64,000 nucleotides of DNA, taken from contig ML014148.1 in the NCBI GenBank assembly GCA_003615045.1, positions 62,001 through 126,000 on the forward strand, given 5' to 3'. The stretch comes from Caulochytrium protostelioides (Eukaryota > Chytridiomycota > Caulochytriomycetes > Caulochytriales > Caulochytriaceae). The notes below the pieces were generated by a model that saw nothing but the letters and a program-made list of their open reading frames with translations, searched no databases and was not told where the DNA came from. Below are positions 10,269 to 21,253 of this stretch, piece after piece (within the stretch, counting starts at the first letter, position 1; each line of letters starts with the position of its first letter). The position numbers and the translations under genes were made by a program.

Positions 10269-11902
10269 TTACCCGATGGTGACCTCGATCTCGACACCCG
10301 GCTCAATGGAGAGGGTGGTGATCTTCTTGATGGTCTCGTTGTCGCCGGTGAGGTCGATGAGGCGCTTGTGGATGCGCATCTCGTAGCAGTCGAAGGTCTT
10401 GGAACCGTTACCACAGGGGGACTTGCGGGTCGTGATCTTGAGGACCTTGGTGGGGAGGTACACGGGGCCGGCGACGGCGACCGAGCGGGACTTGGCGTGG
10501 GTCACGAACACCGAGGCGACTATGGCAAGATAAGCAAGACAAGCAAACGGAAAAAGACGAAGGTGAGTATCATGCGTTCGTGCACCAGATCATCACATAG
10601 ATGCCAGAGCGATCAGCAGCATCCTGCAGGGACGGCAGTTCATACACCCAGACACACAGCGACCGCATCACGTGAGAGCCGACGTCCGCCCCATTATCGA
10701 TGGAAGATGTTCTAACGCATCACGAAAAGAAACATCGAACCTGAAATGAACAATGACGACAACCATCACGCAGCACTCAGACGACCCGCTAGCTTTGCAG
10801 CGACACACGGTTGATGAATCCGACGGCCTACGAAGACGCCCACCAGAGACAACGACCGCGCCAAGCTTCGCGTCCTGCCCGGAGTGTCCCAAGGACGTGA
10901 CGGAAGGACGACGACATTGTCGGAGCATCGGCGTCCGAACACATCATCAAGTCATCACTCTCGCCAATGTCCATTGCATCGTCCGACAGGTGGGCTCGGT
11001 CGATCACCCCAAGTACCCGAGATCGCGTCGACACTGATGCCGAGCACCCAGCGACAAGCAGGACGGATGACGGGGCGCCGTGAAACCAGCCAACCGATCA
11101 ACCTGCGCTATGAAGCACCAGGCAGGTTGCCGTGAGCTGATGTCAAACGAGCAGCGGTCCGAGAGCGCCCGTGACCGGGATACGCGCACACCGCGACAGC
11201 ATCGCCGTGTCATCCCAGACCTCGGAGAACGACGCTAGCAGGACCAGCATGACCAGGCCTTGGGGTGTTCGACAACGCCTTCCGTGCCACGCGGCCCGCG
11301 GGCATCCGACAACCACACTGCCGGGGACCGCAGGATTCGTCATACGTTCAGGACCGCCGGGCAACAAGAATGCGAAACGCTGGATGGGCGCAGGGGAGCA
11401 CCCACCGTGCAGCATACGTGCTTGTACGCCAGCGGTTCCTTCTTGTCCGTCAAGCAGGCTTGACGGACAGGTATGAAGCTGGCCATGCTCGTGCCATGCA
11501 AGGCGGGTGGCGGACTCGCGCGGACTGGTTCACAGCGGTGTCTCTCTCGGGCTCGCATGCATGTCTTGCGCATGCGTCTGTCGTTGTTGTGGTGCGGTGT
11601 CGTCGTGCTCAGGGGCGAACGAGGTTTCTCGAGAGATTTCGTAGTTGCCGGGCCAACGACAACGGCATGAAAACAGCGACCGTCTGGCTGGATGCTGCTG
11701 ATCGACGGTGCCGATATGTCGACCGAGGACGACGTGCCACGAGCTCGGAGCGGTGGTCTTTTGTTGCGGGGAAGATAGCTTTACCCTTCTCGAGGGCCTT
11801 GGTGTTGCAGGAGGTCAGGGTGATGCGGATGTTGCGGACTTCCGACTTGGAGGCCTGGGCAGCGGCGGCCGCCTCCTTGTGCTTGGGGACGTAGACAGAC
11901 AT
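10269..11902 (-). CDS. RPS20: 40S ribosomal protein S20 (uS10), two exons
   Basis: The gene encodes uS10, a small-subunit head protein of the cytosolic ribosome. Exon 1 is 11902-11785 and begins [16 protein letters not shown], then [16 protein letters not shown]. It ends one base into a codon before the donor GTAAAG at 11784. Exon 2 is 10519-10269, after the acceptor ATAG at 10523-10520. The junction restores [16 protein letters not shown], which aligns without a gap to animal S20 (SLEKVCADLIRGAKEK). Exon 2 holds the conserved core [27 protein letters not shown] and the C-terminal [11 protein letters not shown]. The product is 122 aa; human S20 is 119. The exons and phases are read directly from the sequence. 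The 1,265-nt intron is about ten times longer than the others in this window. Confidence 0.95.
10520..11784 (-). other. Long intron of RPS20
   Basis: GT..AG intron of 1,265 nt inside RPS20. It is visibly less GC-rich than the flanking coding DNA and has no open frame of note. It holds a perfect 11-bp hairpin at 11444-11469. I looked for a C/D-box snoRNA: two good C boxes (GUGAUGA on the minus strand near 10590 and 10955) lack a CUGA box at suitable distance. A regulatory or RNA role is possible but not shown. Confidence 0.85.
11444..11469. repeat. Perfect inverted repeat in the RPS20 intron
   Basis: TGTCCGTCAAG (11444-11454) and CTTGACGGACA (11459-11469) form a perfect 11-bp stem with a 4-nt CAGG loop. 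It lies about 320 nt downstream of the 5' splice site on the RPS20 transcript. It could be an RNA fold affecting splicing or the scar of a small insertion. No similar sequence was noticed elsewhere in the window. Confidence 0.7.
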
Positions 11903-12246
11903 GGTGGGATGCAATGTTATCTCTCGTTGGAAAACGACGGGAAGACCAGGAGCGGGGCGGCGGGGCGGGACGGTGATACTTTCGGCGCGCTCCGTCTCGT
12001 CCGACCCCCCGTTGTCCGCGCGTTCTCATGCGCTTCCCGCGTCTCCCTTGCCATCCCCCATGGACTTCAGCGCATGGCCATCATGAAGCCCTACCCGCTT
12101 CAAGGCCCCGGAGGCCGAGTATACTCCTGGGGAACGGGGCCCGTGCCCCGCCCTCCGCCGGGCCTCTGAAGCGAAGGGCCGTGGAGGGGCCGCGGCCGCT
12201 CGCCGGGAAGCTCGGAGGCCTGGCGACGGCATTCCGGTCGCCGTGG

Positions 12247-12247
12247 T

Positions 12248-12284
<37 letters not shown>

Positions 12285-12293
12285 ATCGCCGGA
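12247..12293. repeat. GTCGCC hexanucleotide microsatellite
   Basis: Seven or so near-perfect copies of GTCGCC in tandem, within the non-coding GC-rich block. Similar hexamers occur inside coding regions nearby, which suggests replication slippage on GC-rich DNA. Confidence 0.8.
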
Positions 12294-14489
12294 GGTTGCT
12301 GAGGTTGCTGCGAGCCGGGCTGGCCTTCCCCGCACGGCCACGCCCTCCCTCACGCGCGCCATTCACGCCCGCCGCGGGCCCGCTGGGGACTGCCCGTGGT
12401 GGGCGCGCGCCGCGACGCTCGCTGCTGGGCCGACGCCGCGCGAGCGACCACCCCGGAGGTCCGCCATGGCGGGGACCGGTCTGCGCGCGCCGTCGGTCCG
12501 CCGCCGACCGCCGACGCGGCGTTGCTCGGGCCGGTCGGGCTCGTCAGGCGGGTCGGGCGGGTCCGTCTGGGCGAACGCCGCGGCTGCCAGGCCACGACGA
12601 GCCTCGGCGCCGGCGCCCGAGCCCGAGCCGGTGCCGGTGCCGGTGCCGGTGCCGTGACCCTGGGCATGGCGCTCCCGAGAGCGGACGGACACGTCGGCGA
12701 GACCCCGACCGCCCATGCCGACGCGGCGGCCGACGCCGACGCGGCCGCCGATGCTGGCGCGGCCGCCCATGGCCGACGCGGCGGCCGACGCCGATGCCAG
12801 GCCCCCGCCGGACGGTCGCGACCCCAGAGGCGAGCGACCGGCGGCTTGTCGCGGCAGCTCCGAGCAGTCCCGCAACCCCCCGTGTCCCCACCGCATCGCC
12901 GAGGGCCATCGCGGCATCGGGCTCGACCGCGCCGCCTCCGACCGAAGGGCATGCTCCCTCTTCGCCGGTCGCTCTCTATTTTTTTCGGGACGCGGCAGCC
13001 GCGCCGGCCACCGCGGGGCCCCCCCGCCGCCGACGCCGCCACCGACGCCGCCGACGCCGACGCCGCCGTCGTGCCGCGCCCGCGGTGGGGGTCCATCCGT
13101 GCTTCAGCGTCGAAGCAGGCACACCGCGTCCTCGGGTCAGCAGGACCGACCACGGCGCCTGGCGCCGCGACGCAGGACCGGCGGGCCGACGCGCGCGTCG
13201 CCGGGTCACCCCGCGGAGCCGCGTCGCCCGGCGAGTCGCCGAGGGCCACCGCGCCCAGGATGGCGAGCGAGGCGTGGAGGAGCACCGTGCCGCAGCGGCG
13301 GCTCGTGGCGGCCCGACGATCCAGAGGCCCGACGGCGCACCCCGACCGGAGGCACGATGCCCGAGGAGTCGCGACGCACCAAGCCGTCATACCGCGTCCC
13401 GACGCAGGGCGACGACCCGTCTGGGAGCAGCAGAGCATCGTATCAGCCGTGTGACGCTGGAGAGTGCCCAGACAAGGACACTCGTCCTTCTGGAGAGCGG
13501 ACGGGACGGCCTCCGGCGTGGACGGCCTCCCCTGGGAGAGGGGGCCCCTGGTGGCCGAAACCTAGTCGACGCCACTTCAAAGAAAAGTACCCATCTCTGG
13601 CGTCGACACGCTTCCTGCGAGGGATCGGGTCGAGTCCATCGTAGCCGATCGTAACTGTGCTCATCGTGATCGTTTGGCTCGATCCTTGTCGAGCAGGAAC
13701 TGAGCTCTCACTGGATTGGATCCCGTTGTCAAGGCAAGCCTCAGGAACGATCGTGGGCTCGACACGACGCGACGGCGTATGGCGACACACGGGGTCAACC
13801 CAGGGATATCACGCATCCTATGACAGGTCCAGGCGAGGGTCACGTTTTCGTAATTCCGTTGACCATACGATCGCATGGGAGATCCAGCTCGCTGGAAGAT
13901 CAGCGCTGCATCGCCCATGATCTCTCAATGAGGGTTTTGACCTGACAATCTGATTCTCAGCATCATGACCGAGTCTCTCTGCCTACTGTTGTAGGGAGAA
14001 GCGTGGTCACCTGCTTAGGATATGAACTCTACTGCGATCGAAACTTCGACCGATGCTTGACATTTGTCCAGAACCTTCGCGATATCACCAGTTAGCATGA
14101 AGGGCTGATGACTGTGCAGTTGAAAGACCAAAATGGGGGCATCAGAATAGGGCCATACGTACAGGAACACACGTGACCAACGGCTGCGAACTCGATGGAA
14201 CGGATCGCGATCGCGATCGGTCATGGACCGCGAAGCCGCCATCAGGCCGTGGATACTCTAGCCGGGCGTATGAAAGTCAATCATTGCTACCGAGTCCCCG
14301 GCCTTTCGCTTTCCTTTTCGCTTCTCCCCAAAAAAGAGAAAAATCCCCGACCGGACGGTCTTGCCCAGCCCGAAAAGGGTCCCCGTTCCCCTCGCGTGGC
14401 GGGTGCCCTGCCGCCCAGGCAGCAGCGCGGGGATCCGCCCCAATCGGCTCTTGGCCTCGGACCGGAGAGGACGACGCTGCGATGGTCAC

Positions 14490-14535
14490 CCACCGACCGG
14501 CCGACCGACCAACCGACCAACCGACCCACCCCAGC
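14490..14535. repeat. Degenerate CCGA/ACCG tetranucleotide repeat
   Basis: About ten imperfect copies of a CCGA/CCAA tetramer lie in tandem just downstream of the large zinc-binding-protein gene. It is a simple repeat with no evident function. Confidence 0.7.
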
Positions 14536-14680
14536 TCCCAGCACGAGCAACGACCGGGCACATCTCTTAACATAGGCGAAATCCAGTCCCACCTAGGCGT
14601 CCATAACGGCGCCACGGGCTGGCCGACGCCGTGATCCGCATCGCGCACCGGGGCGGCGATCACGATGCCACACCAACGCG

Positions 14681-17600
14681 TTAGAGGGGGCCCATGTCGA
14701 GGGCCATCGGCTCGGAGGGATCGAGCGGGTCCCAGGGCGTAGGCTTGCCAGGCATCGCCGGCGCCGGCGCCATCGTCCCCTGGGCTCGACGCGACGCTGC
14801 CGCCGGATCGCCCGTCGTGACGGCGGGCGTCGATGGCAGCGTGGCGGCCACGGTCGTGTAAGGTAGCACGTTACGCGCCATCGAGGCCATGAAGGCGCGG
14901 ACGCTCGCGACATAGACGACGACGTCTTCCGCGCGCAGCACGTCTTCGAATCCTTCGCGAACAAAGAGAACCGACGGATCCAGCGGAGGGTCGGTATGAC
15001 TGCAGTACTCGGCCATTGGCATGAACCCCAGGTGCTCCGGGATACTGCGGAGACGCAGGTGGTCGGCTTTCACCCAGTACCAGACGTGCTCCGGCGGAGG
15101 CACACCGAGCCGTCGCGCATCGGCTTGCACGCGCTCGATGCCGCGCCGCAACAGCTCGCCGTACGACGCCAGCGCCGGCATAAACACGGACCGCGGCGCC
15201 AGCTGCATCATGAACAGCGTGCCGCGCCGCGCGTCCCACTCACTGATGGCAAATGAGACATAGCGCCGGTCCGCGGCGGCCATGGCGGCCGCCGAGGCGG
15301 CGGAAGCATCCAGAGGGCTGAGCGCGGGTCCCCGCGCGTTCATCGGACTCGTGGCGTGGTCGTGCGACGCCGCGCGGGCGCTGCCGAACTGTCGCCGGGT
15401 CTGCCCCAACGCGCCGAGGGCGCCCGCGAGGTCATAGAAGGCCGTGGGCGTCGTGCTCGTGCTCATGACGGTGGTTGTGTCGCTCGCAGGCGACACGTCA
15501 GATGCGTCCGAGACTGACGCAGGCGTCGGCGCCACGGCCGTCGCGGCGTCGGTCGTGTTGGGCGACGCGGCCGAGGCCGTCTCGGGCGTCCCCCCCGATT
15601 CGAAGCCTTGGATGCCGCCGGTGCCGCCGCCACTGGCGCTGGGTGGGCCCGTCGTAGAGCCCGACGCGGAGCCCGAGCCCGGTGAGACTGACGGCGCCAG
15701 GGCGACGCTGCCCTCGATGGCAAGTCGCCGCAGCCAGGGCAACTGGGTGCGTGGTCGCGGGCGAGACGGCACAGCAGTCGTCTTTTTGCGATGGTTCTTG
15801 TCGATCCATGCTACGGTGAGGTACTTGCGGCGCGTGGGCCCCGTGCCCAAGGACGTGTCGTGGTCCATCGCGTCGTCGTCCATATTGAGGGCCCCCACGA
15901 CCGTTTTCTGGTAGAGCCGCTCGATCTCCGCGCGCACGCGCGCATACGAGCCATACTTGGGCGACTCGAGCAGACTCGGGATCGCATAGAGACTGAGCAA
16001 GCAGTCGTAAAAGACTTCCTTGATGCCCTGCACCATATGCGGGTCGACGGGGGCGCCGTGGGCGAGAGGCAGGACCTGGTGCGCCACGGGGGCGTCCCCA
16101 ATCCGCACGTGAGGTAGCACACAGGTGCGCCGCTTGCCCTCAAACAGCTCTTTCGGCCGCCATTTCCCGGTCCGCGTGCGTCCGCCGCCGCCGCATTCGC
16201 TGCACATCAGGTACTTGCCATGACAGTTAGAGCACAGCGCCTCGAGGGCAAACTCATCACTGCCCGACAGCGAGGGCCCCGTCGGCTTGGCGGGTGCCGC
16301 CACGAGGACGCCACGGCCGAGCGCTTTGCGGCAGATCTCACAAGCATAGGTGCGCACCTCGGACTCGGTCGTCACGGCTGACTTGGCGGCCGGGTACCGC
16401 TCCAACAGCGCGAGCTGCTGCGCCGAGGGGTTCGCAATCACGGTCGCGGGCCGTTTGGTCCCTGGGAGCACGCGGCCTGGGGTGGCCGCGGGGCGCCGCG
16501 CGGTTGTCTGTTCCGTCATGGCGGTTTCCGGGACTATGCTCGTCGCCGGCGGCGATGCCGATACGGGTGCCAATGGGCCCGGCAAGGCACCCTCCACGTC
16601 GGGCCGCGGCTGGCCCGGCATCGCTTCACAGGACATACAGACCACATCGATACGGTATCCGGCTTCGACAGCGACGGCGCGGGCTTTCACAAAGAAGATG
16701 CCGAGCGAGCGGTGGCACCACTGGCAGAACAGCGCTTCCTCGACGATGCGCTTGCGGGTTTTGGCCGACCGCGCGGCGTGCCGGAAAACGTCGAGCGGCC
16801 GCGTCGCGGCGGCCGCGCCAGGCGTGGCGCTGCTGGCTGAGGAGTCGACCGCCTGGCCGGCGGTGGAGGTGGCTGCGTTTGGCGAGGAGAGGGCGAGTAT
16901 CGCGGACGCGGTCGTGGAGAGGGACGTGGGAACCGACGCCGAGCCATGGCTGGACTGCGAGAGCCGTCGGTGCGTGTCCTCGCCGGCGGTCCGATTCCCC
17001 ATGCTGCCGCTGCCCCGTGTGGCGGCACTCCGACGCGCGCTCGCCGCGTTGCCGCGCGATCCTCGGCGGTTGGTGGCGGACGACGTCGGAATGCCGGCGG
17101 TGGCGGAAAATGCGGGCACCGACCCGGGCACGGGCGCCGGCGCCGGCGCCGGCGCCGCTATGGGCGCGGGTGCAGCCGTCGATATCGAGACGGAAGCCGG
17201 TGAGGCGACCGTTCCTACGAGCGCTGCAGTAGCGTGCGGCATCGATGGAACGGCGGCTGACGGGACCGGGGGCGACAGCGGGCCCGCCGTCGGCGAGGCC
17301 AGCATGTCCGTGAGGTGCGACGCCGGGAGCCCCGTGAAGGACGGCAGCGGCAAGTAGCTAAAGTCGGCTGTGTTCGGTGTGAGCAGCGGCCCGGCGTCCA
17401 GCGCCAGTGTCGGATCCATCTCGCCGCTCGCCGGGGCCGACAGGGCTAGTGGTGTGGTGCGATCATGGGCGGTGGCGGACGCCAGACTGCTGTCGCTCCA
17501 GCCGTGGTGCGGGACGGCGGGGCGGCTGTAGTACCTCGTCGGCTGAGGGCCCGGCTGGGCCGTAGAGGGCGAGGGCGGCGGATGGGCGGCCCAGGCTGGA

Positions 17601-19229
17601 GCCGGAGAGACGAGCGTGGCCGAGAGCGCCGGATGGACGGTGCCCGCCGGCCAGGGCGGCTTGCTGGTGACACAACCATACGGATGCTGCAGCGTGCTCA
17701 AGGGCGACGAGAGCGGGCCGTGCGATACCATGCTACCGAAGCTGGGCGTGGTGGAGGACGGTTTGTGCGAGATTGACGCTTTCCGCTTCGCACTGTTGAA
17801 TGTCAGCGTGGGCGATGCTTGAGTCGCGCGGCCCGCGGCCGGGGCCGCCACAGCCCCCGCACCGGCGCTCGTGGACGGCGTGGCCAACGAGACGGTGGAA
17901 GGGATGCCGAATGCCGGCGCGGGGACGACGCCCGGGTCCGGCTGGAAGGTGAAGGCGCTGATCGGAAAGTCGGCGCCCGGCCGACTGCGGTGGGGATACA
18001 CGGAGCGGGTCGGCGTCAGGTCCGTCAGACCGATCCCGAGCGGCCATGCTGGGGGCGCCAAGGGCGGCGACACGAGCATGGCGGCGGTCGTGCTCATGCG
18101 CAGCGCATCGCCCATCTCGTGATGCACCGGGTCGCCCGGGGGTGCTGGTGGCGCGGCGGGCGCCTGCCGCGGCGACAACGCGTCGAGACCCCCCGACAGG
18201 TGCGAAGCATCCGTGCTCCCCCCAGGACCACCACGACTCGCGCTCGCGGCACGGCCCTGGAAGTGGTGCAGCTCGCGCTGCACGTCACCGTGGCGGCCGC
18301 CCGTTCTGGTCTCAGGGCCGTGCAGTCCGGCAGAGACCGTGCGGGGCGAGACGGAGTCGCCGCCCGGCGGGGCGCCCACGATCGGCGAGAAGGTCGCCGA
18401 CGTCAGCTGGCTAGGTCCGAAATGGCCCGGCGCGGGCGACAGAGCGGGCGGCACCCCCGGCGATGCCCCGTCATGGTCATGCGAGCCCGGTGAGGCCATC
18501 GCAACCGCCGCCGCAGTCGCCGAGAACCGAGGGGGAACACCGAGCAGCGGAAGGGAGGTGGACGGTGCTGGCCCGGCCGCGGCTCGGCCGTAGGAGGGCG
18601 ATTCAGTGGGACGGCTGTACGGCGACATGACGCGGGTCGATCCGCTCGCGTGGGACGCCCCGGTCTCCGGCTGGAGGGCGTTGGGTCGCGCCTTCGACGC
18701 GGCGGGCAGCGGCGGTGGCGGCGGGACGGGTGGCGGCGGCGGGGCTGACGACTCGGAGGTGGGCGTGGCCACGGCCACGGTCACGCTATCGATGAGGCGC
18801 TGGAGGAGATGGAGGTCCACGTCATTCAGCATAAGAGAGGGGAAGGCCGCGACCGCTGACGCGGTGGTCGCGATCGTCGTCGCGGACATCGGCGGCGGGA
18901 GCGCTCCGGCAGACGCATCGTGGCTGTGCAGACTGGCGGCGGCGTGCGCCTGCGTATAGGCCAGCAACGCGTGCGGGTGCGAGGCGATCGATGCGAGGGC
19001 AGCTGACGGCGACGCGGAGGACGAGGGGGGCGAGGGGGGCATGGGCAAGGCTTGTGACGGCAGCAGCGATGGATGTGTCGCTGACCATGATGGTGCATAG
19101 GACGATGGCGGGCCATGCTGCGACGAAATCTGTGTTTGCTGCTGCGTTTGCTGCTGCGGCTGCTGGAGTGGTGGTGGTGGTGGTGGTGGTGGTGGTGGCA
19201 GCCGATGAAGCACCTGCGGTGATAGCCGA

Positions 19230-19276
<47 letters not shown>

Positions 19277-20119
19277 ATCAAGCAGTGGCGGCGGCAGCTG
19301 TTGGAGGGCCGGGGTCGCGGATGCCAAGATGAGGGGCGATGTCCCGTGCGGATGGCGAGCTCCCTGAGGGTGAGGGGTGCTCGATGCCGAGGGCGGCCGT
19401 AGGGCCATGAAGGGATGTGATGGCGTGTGGCTGGAGCCGTGAGCTTCCCGATCTGGCCCGGTCGCGAGCGTACCGAGTCGGCCCCGGGCCTGGACCTGGT
19501 GGTGATGGTGGTTAGTGCTGGTGAGACTGGGCCCACCGAAGGGCCTTGGGAGCGGCGCGGACGCGGGACCCGATCCATACATCTGCGCATGGGCCTGCGC
19601 CACCTGCAGCTGGAGCTCCCATTTCTTGCGCTCCTCGGTCTTGGCGCGCCGTGTTTCCTGCACGATCTGGAGAATGAGGCTCAGCTGTGATTCGGAGAGG
19701 TGGGATCCGCCTGTCGGCAGGGCGCTTAATAGCGCGAGCGGGCCATCGCCATCGCCAGCACTTGGATGATGGGTGGACAGTCGCGCCATCTCGGCACGAT
19801 GCTCGCCATGATGGGCGAACGGCGCGAGCTGCTGCTGTTGTTGGTGGTGGTGCTGCTGGTGCTGGTGCTGTTGTTGTTGGTGCTGTTGTTGGTGCTGTTG
19901 CTGTTGGTGATGGTAGTGACGCATCATCGCCAACGCCGTCGGATGCATGCCCGGGAGCCGGGAGGGATCCGACGCGAGTGGTGTGGCGGCCGTGGTCGCC
20001 GGGATCGACGGCGCCGCGTGCGGGGACGCATACCCATGGGGCAGCATGGGCCTCTGCAGCTGGTTCAGCACATTCGAGAGGAGGGCGTCGACATGGCTCG
20101 CGCTGCTGGGATCGCCCAT
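14681..20119 (-). CDS. Giant polyQ/polyH protein with Cys-pair zinc-binding modules, putative nuclear regulator
   Basis: The product is 1,812 aa from the ATG at 20119 (MGDPSSASHVDALLSNVL); an upstream extension lacks an ATG. Residues about 60-120 are a mixed Q/H tract and about 285-300 a pure polyQ run; the region to about 1100 is otherwise Ser/Pro/Ala-rich. Folded parts appear at the C-terminal third. One Cys pair set (CQWCHRSL, then CMSC) lies near residues 1131-1163. A second (CEICRKALG, CSNCHGKYLMCSECGGGG) lies near 1258-1312. A conserved-looking segment follows with TGKWRPKELFEGKRRTC, and a well-ordered end near 1617-1740 contains YVSFAISEWDARRGTLFMM and HVWYWVKADHLRL. The spacing suggests treble-clef or GATA-like zinc sites. 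I recall similar TGKWRP-type segments in uncharacterised fungal proteins, but do not know a function. Transcriptional or chromatin regulation is a guess from composition. Confidence 0.7.
19225..19275 (-). repeat. CAG trinucleotide tract coding polyQ
   Basis: About 15 uninterrupted CAG codons on the coding strand (CTG on the plus strand) give a polyglutamine run in the zinc-binding protein. Mixed CAG/CAC tracts at 19827-19915 encode the Q/H-rich segment. Such pure tracts are expected to vary in length between strains. Confidence 0.85.
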
Positions 20120-21253
20120 GATCGCCGAACCCGTGGCTCGAGTTGTCACACCCACGGCGTCCTCCAAGCTCCGACGCCGTCCGCGGCGCCGACACACGGC
20201 AGCGGCGGCGGCGGCCGCGGGAGGTCGGAGGGGTCGACGACGGCGCGGCCAGACCCGGGTGCCACGAGACGTTACACAGCGAGCGACGGGAGCGTCAGCA
20301 GACGGGGAGTCGCGTCTGAGCCATGCTCGACCCGCGCACCACGAGGCCGCGTCGCACGAGGTCCCGTGGATCTCCCCGATCTCGCCGCACCCGGCACGGT
20401 CGGGGGTGGATCAGCACGAGGCGCCCGTCAGGGAAGCGGATGATCGATCGCGCGGTCAGCGCATGATTTCCGACGGGCGAACCAGCGGGCGGGCAGGCGG
20501 GCCGCTTGGGGGAATGGGAGCGTGCGGTCGTGCTATTCTGGGCTCAGCTATCCTGGACTCGGCGATCCTGGACTCGGCACTCCTGGGCTCAGCACTCCTG
20601 GACGGCCCAGACCGAATAGGCTCGGAGGGCGGACCCGCCGACGGGCGGATGGCTCAAGAAGGGTCAGCGGCGGCACCGCGCCGCCGGGACGTGGGGACAA
20701 CGCGATCGATCGATCGATCGACGGGGAAGGCGTCCACGAGACGCCGAGGACCTCGGGGCAGCGTGGGCGACCCGCGACGACGGCAGCACCGCGGCTCCTT
20801 CTCACCCCCGCGACGCTCGTCGCGGACCCATCGTGGCAGTCCGCGCGATCAAGTCGCCACGTGGCCGATCCGCGCTGTCGCGTGCCGCGGCCCGTCCTCG
20901 GGATCACCGCGATCGTCTCGCCCGCGGGCGGATCGCCCGGACCCGGCCCGAGCCGCGGCGCGCCGGTCGCGACGCTGGAACCGGCGCGGCGGCCGTCGGG
21001 CGGCACGCGACGGTGGGTCTGGGCGTCGCCAGCCCCCTGTCGTCGGCGGCGTCGGCGTCCTCCCTTTGCCTTTGCCTTTGCCTTCTTCTTCGCGTCGTGG
21101 TCGGGACGGCTCCGCCACGGCGGCGGGAACGGACCACGCCGCGACGCGGGGGAGGAGGCCATCAACCTCCAAAGGGGTTAGTAGACAGAGTATAGGTATA
21201 CATGACACGACCCGGCACGGCGAATCGTCCAGGCGACAGCGACCCATGGCCGT
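20120..21253. other. Intergenic region with three kinds of tandem repeat
   Basis: The region lies between the start of the zinc-binding-protein gene (to the left) and the end of HOM6 (to the right). It holds a 15-bp tandem repeat at 20536-20603, a (GATC)n run at about 20702-20721 and a (TTTGCC)n run at about 21063-21085. Overlapping frames on both strands have no similarity to known proteins. Confidence 0.5.
20536..20603. repeat. 15-bp tandem repeat
   Basis: Four and a half copies of a unit like GGACTCGGCACTCCT, with alternating GGGCTCAG and GGACTCGG forms. It is upstream of the zinc-binding-protein gene, about 420 bp before its ATG. It could be a minisatellite or an array of binding sites in the promoter. 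Confidence 0.75.

Larger units (their letters stand above)
11903..14680. other. Long GC-rich gap with microsatellites, no supported gene
   Basis: The start holds the RPS20 promoter. From about 12190 to 13360 the sequence is extremely GC-rich, and long frames are open on both strands at once (12296-13654 +, 12350-13438 -, 12396-13454 +). Their translations are Arg/Ala/Pro/Gly runs with no domain, so I do not call a gene. Repeats include (GTCGCC)n at about 12247-12293 and an (ACCG)n-like tract at about 14490-14535. From 13650 to 14680 the sequence is more balanced and seems non-coding; it should include the 3' region of the next gene. Confidence 0.5.

Noticed and set aside
10580-10965. C/D-box snoRNA in the RPS20 intron
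   Set aside because: Two GUGAUGA boxes on the minus strand lack a CUGA box within about 60-110 nt; the nearest TCAG for one of them is about 175 nt away.
12296-13654. Three long overlapping frames (+ and -)
   Set aside because: All Arg/Pro/Ala low complexity, mutually exclusive, no motif; more likely GC-driven open frames.
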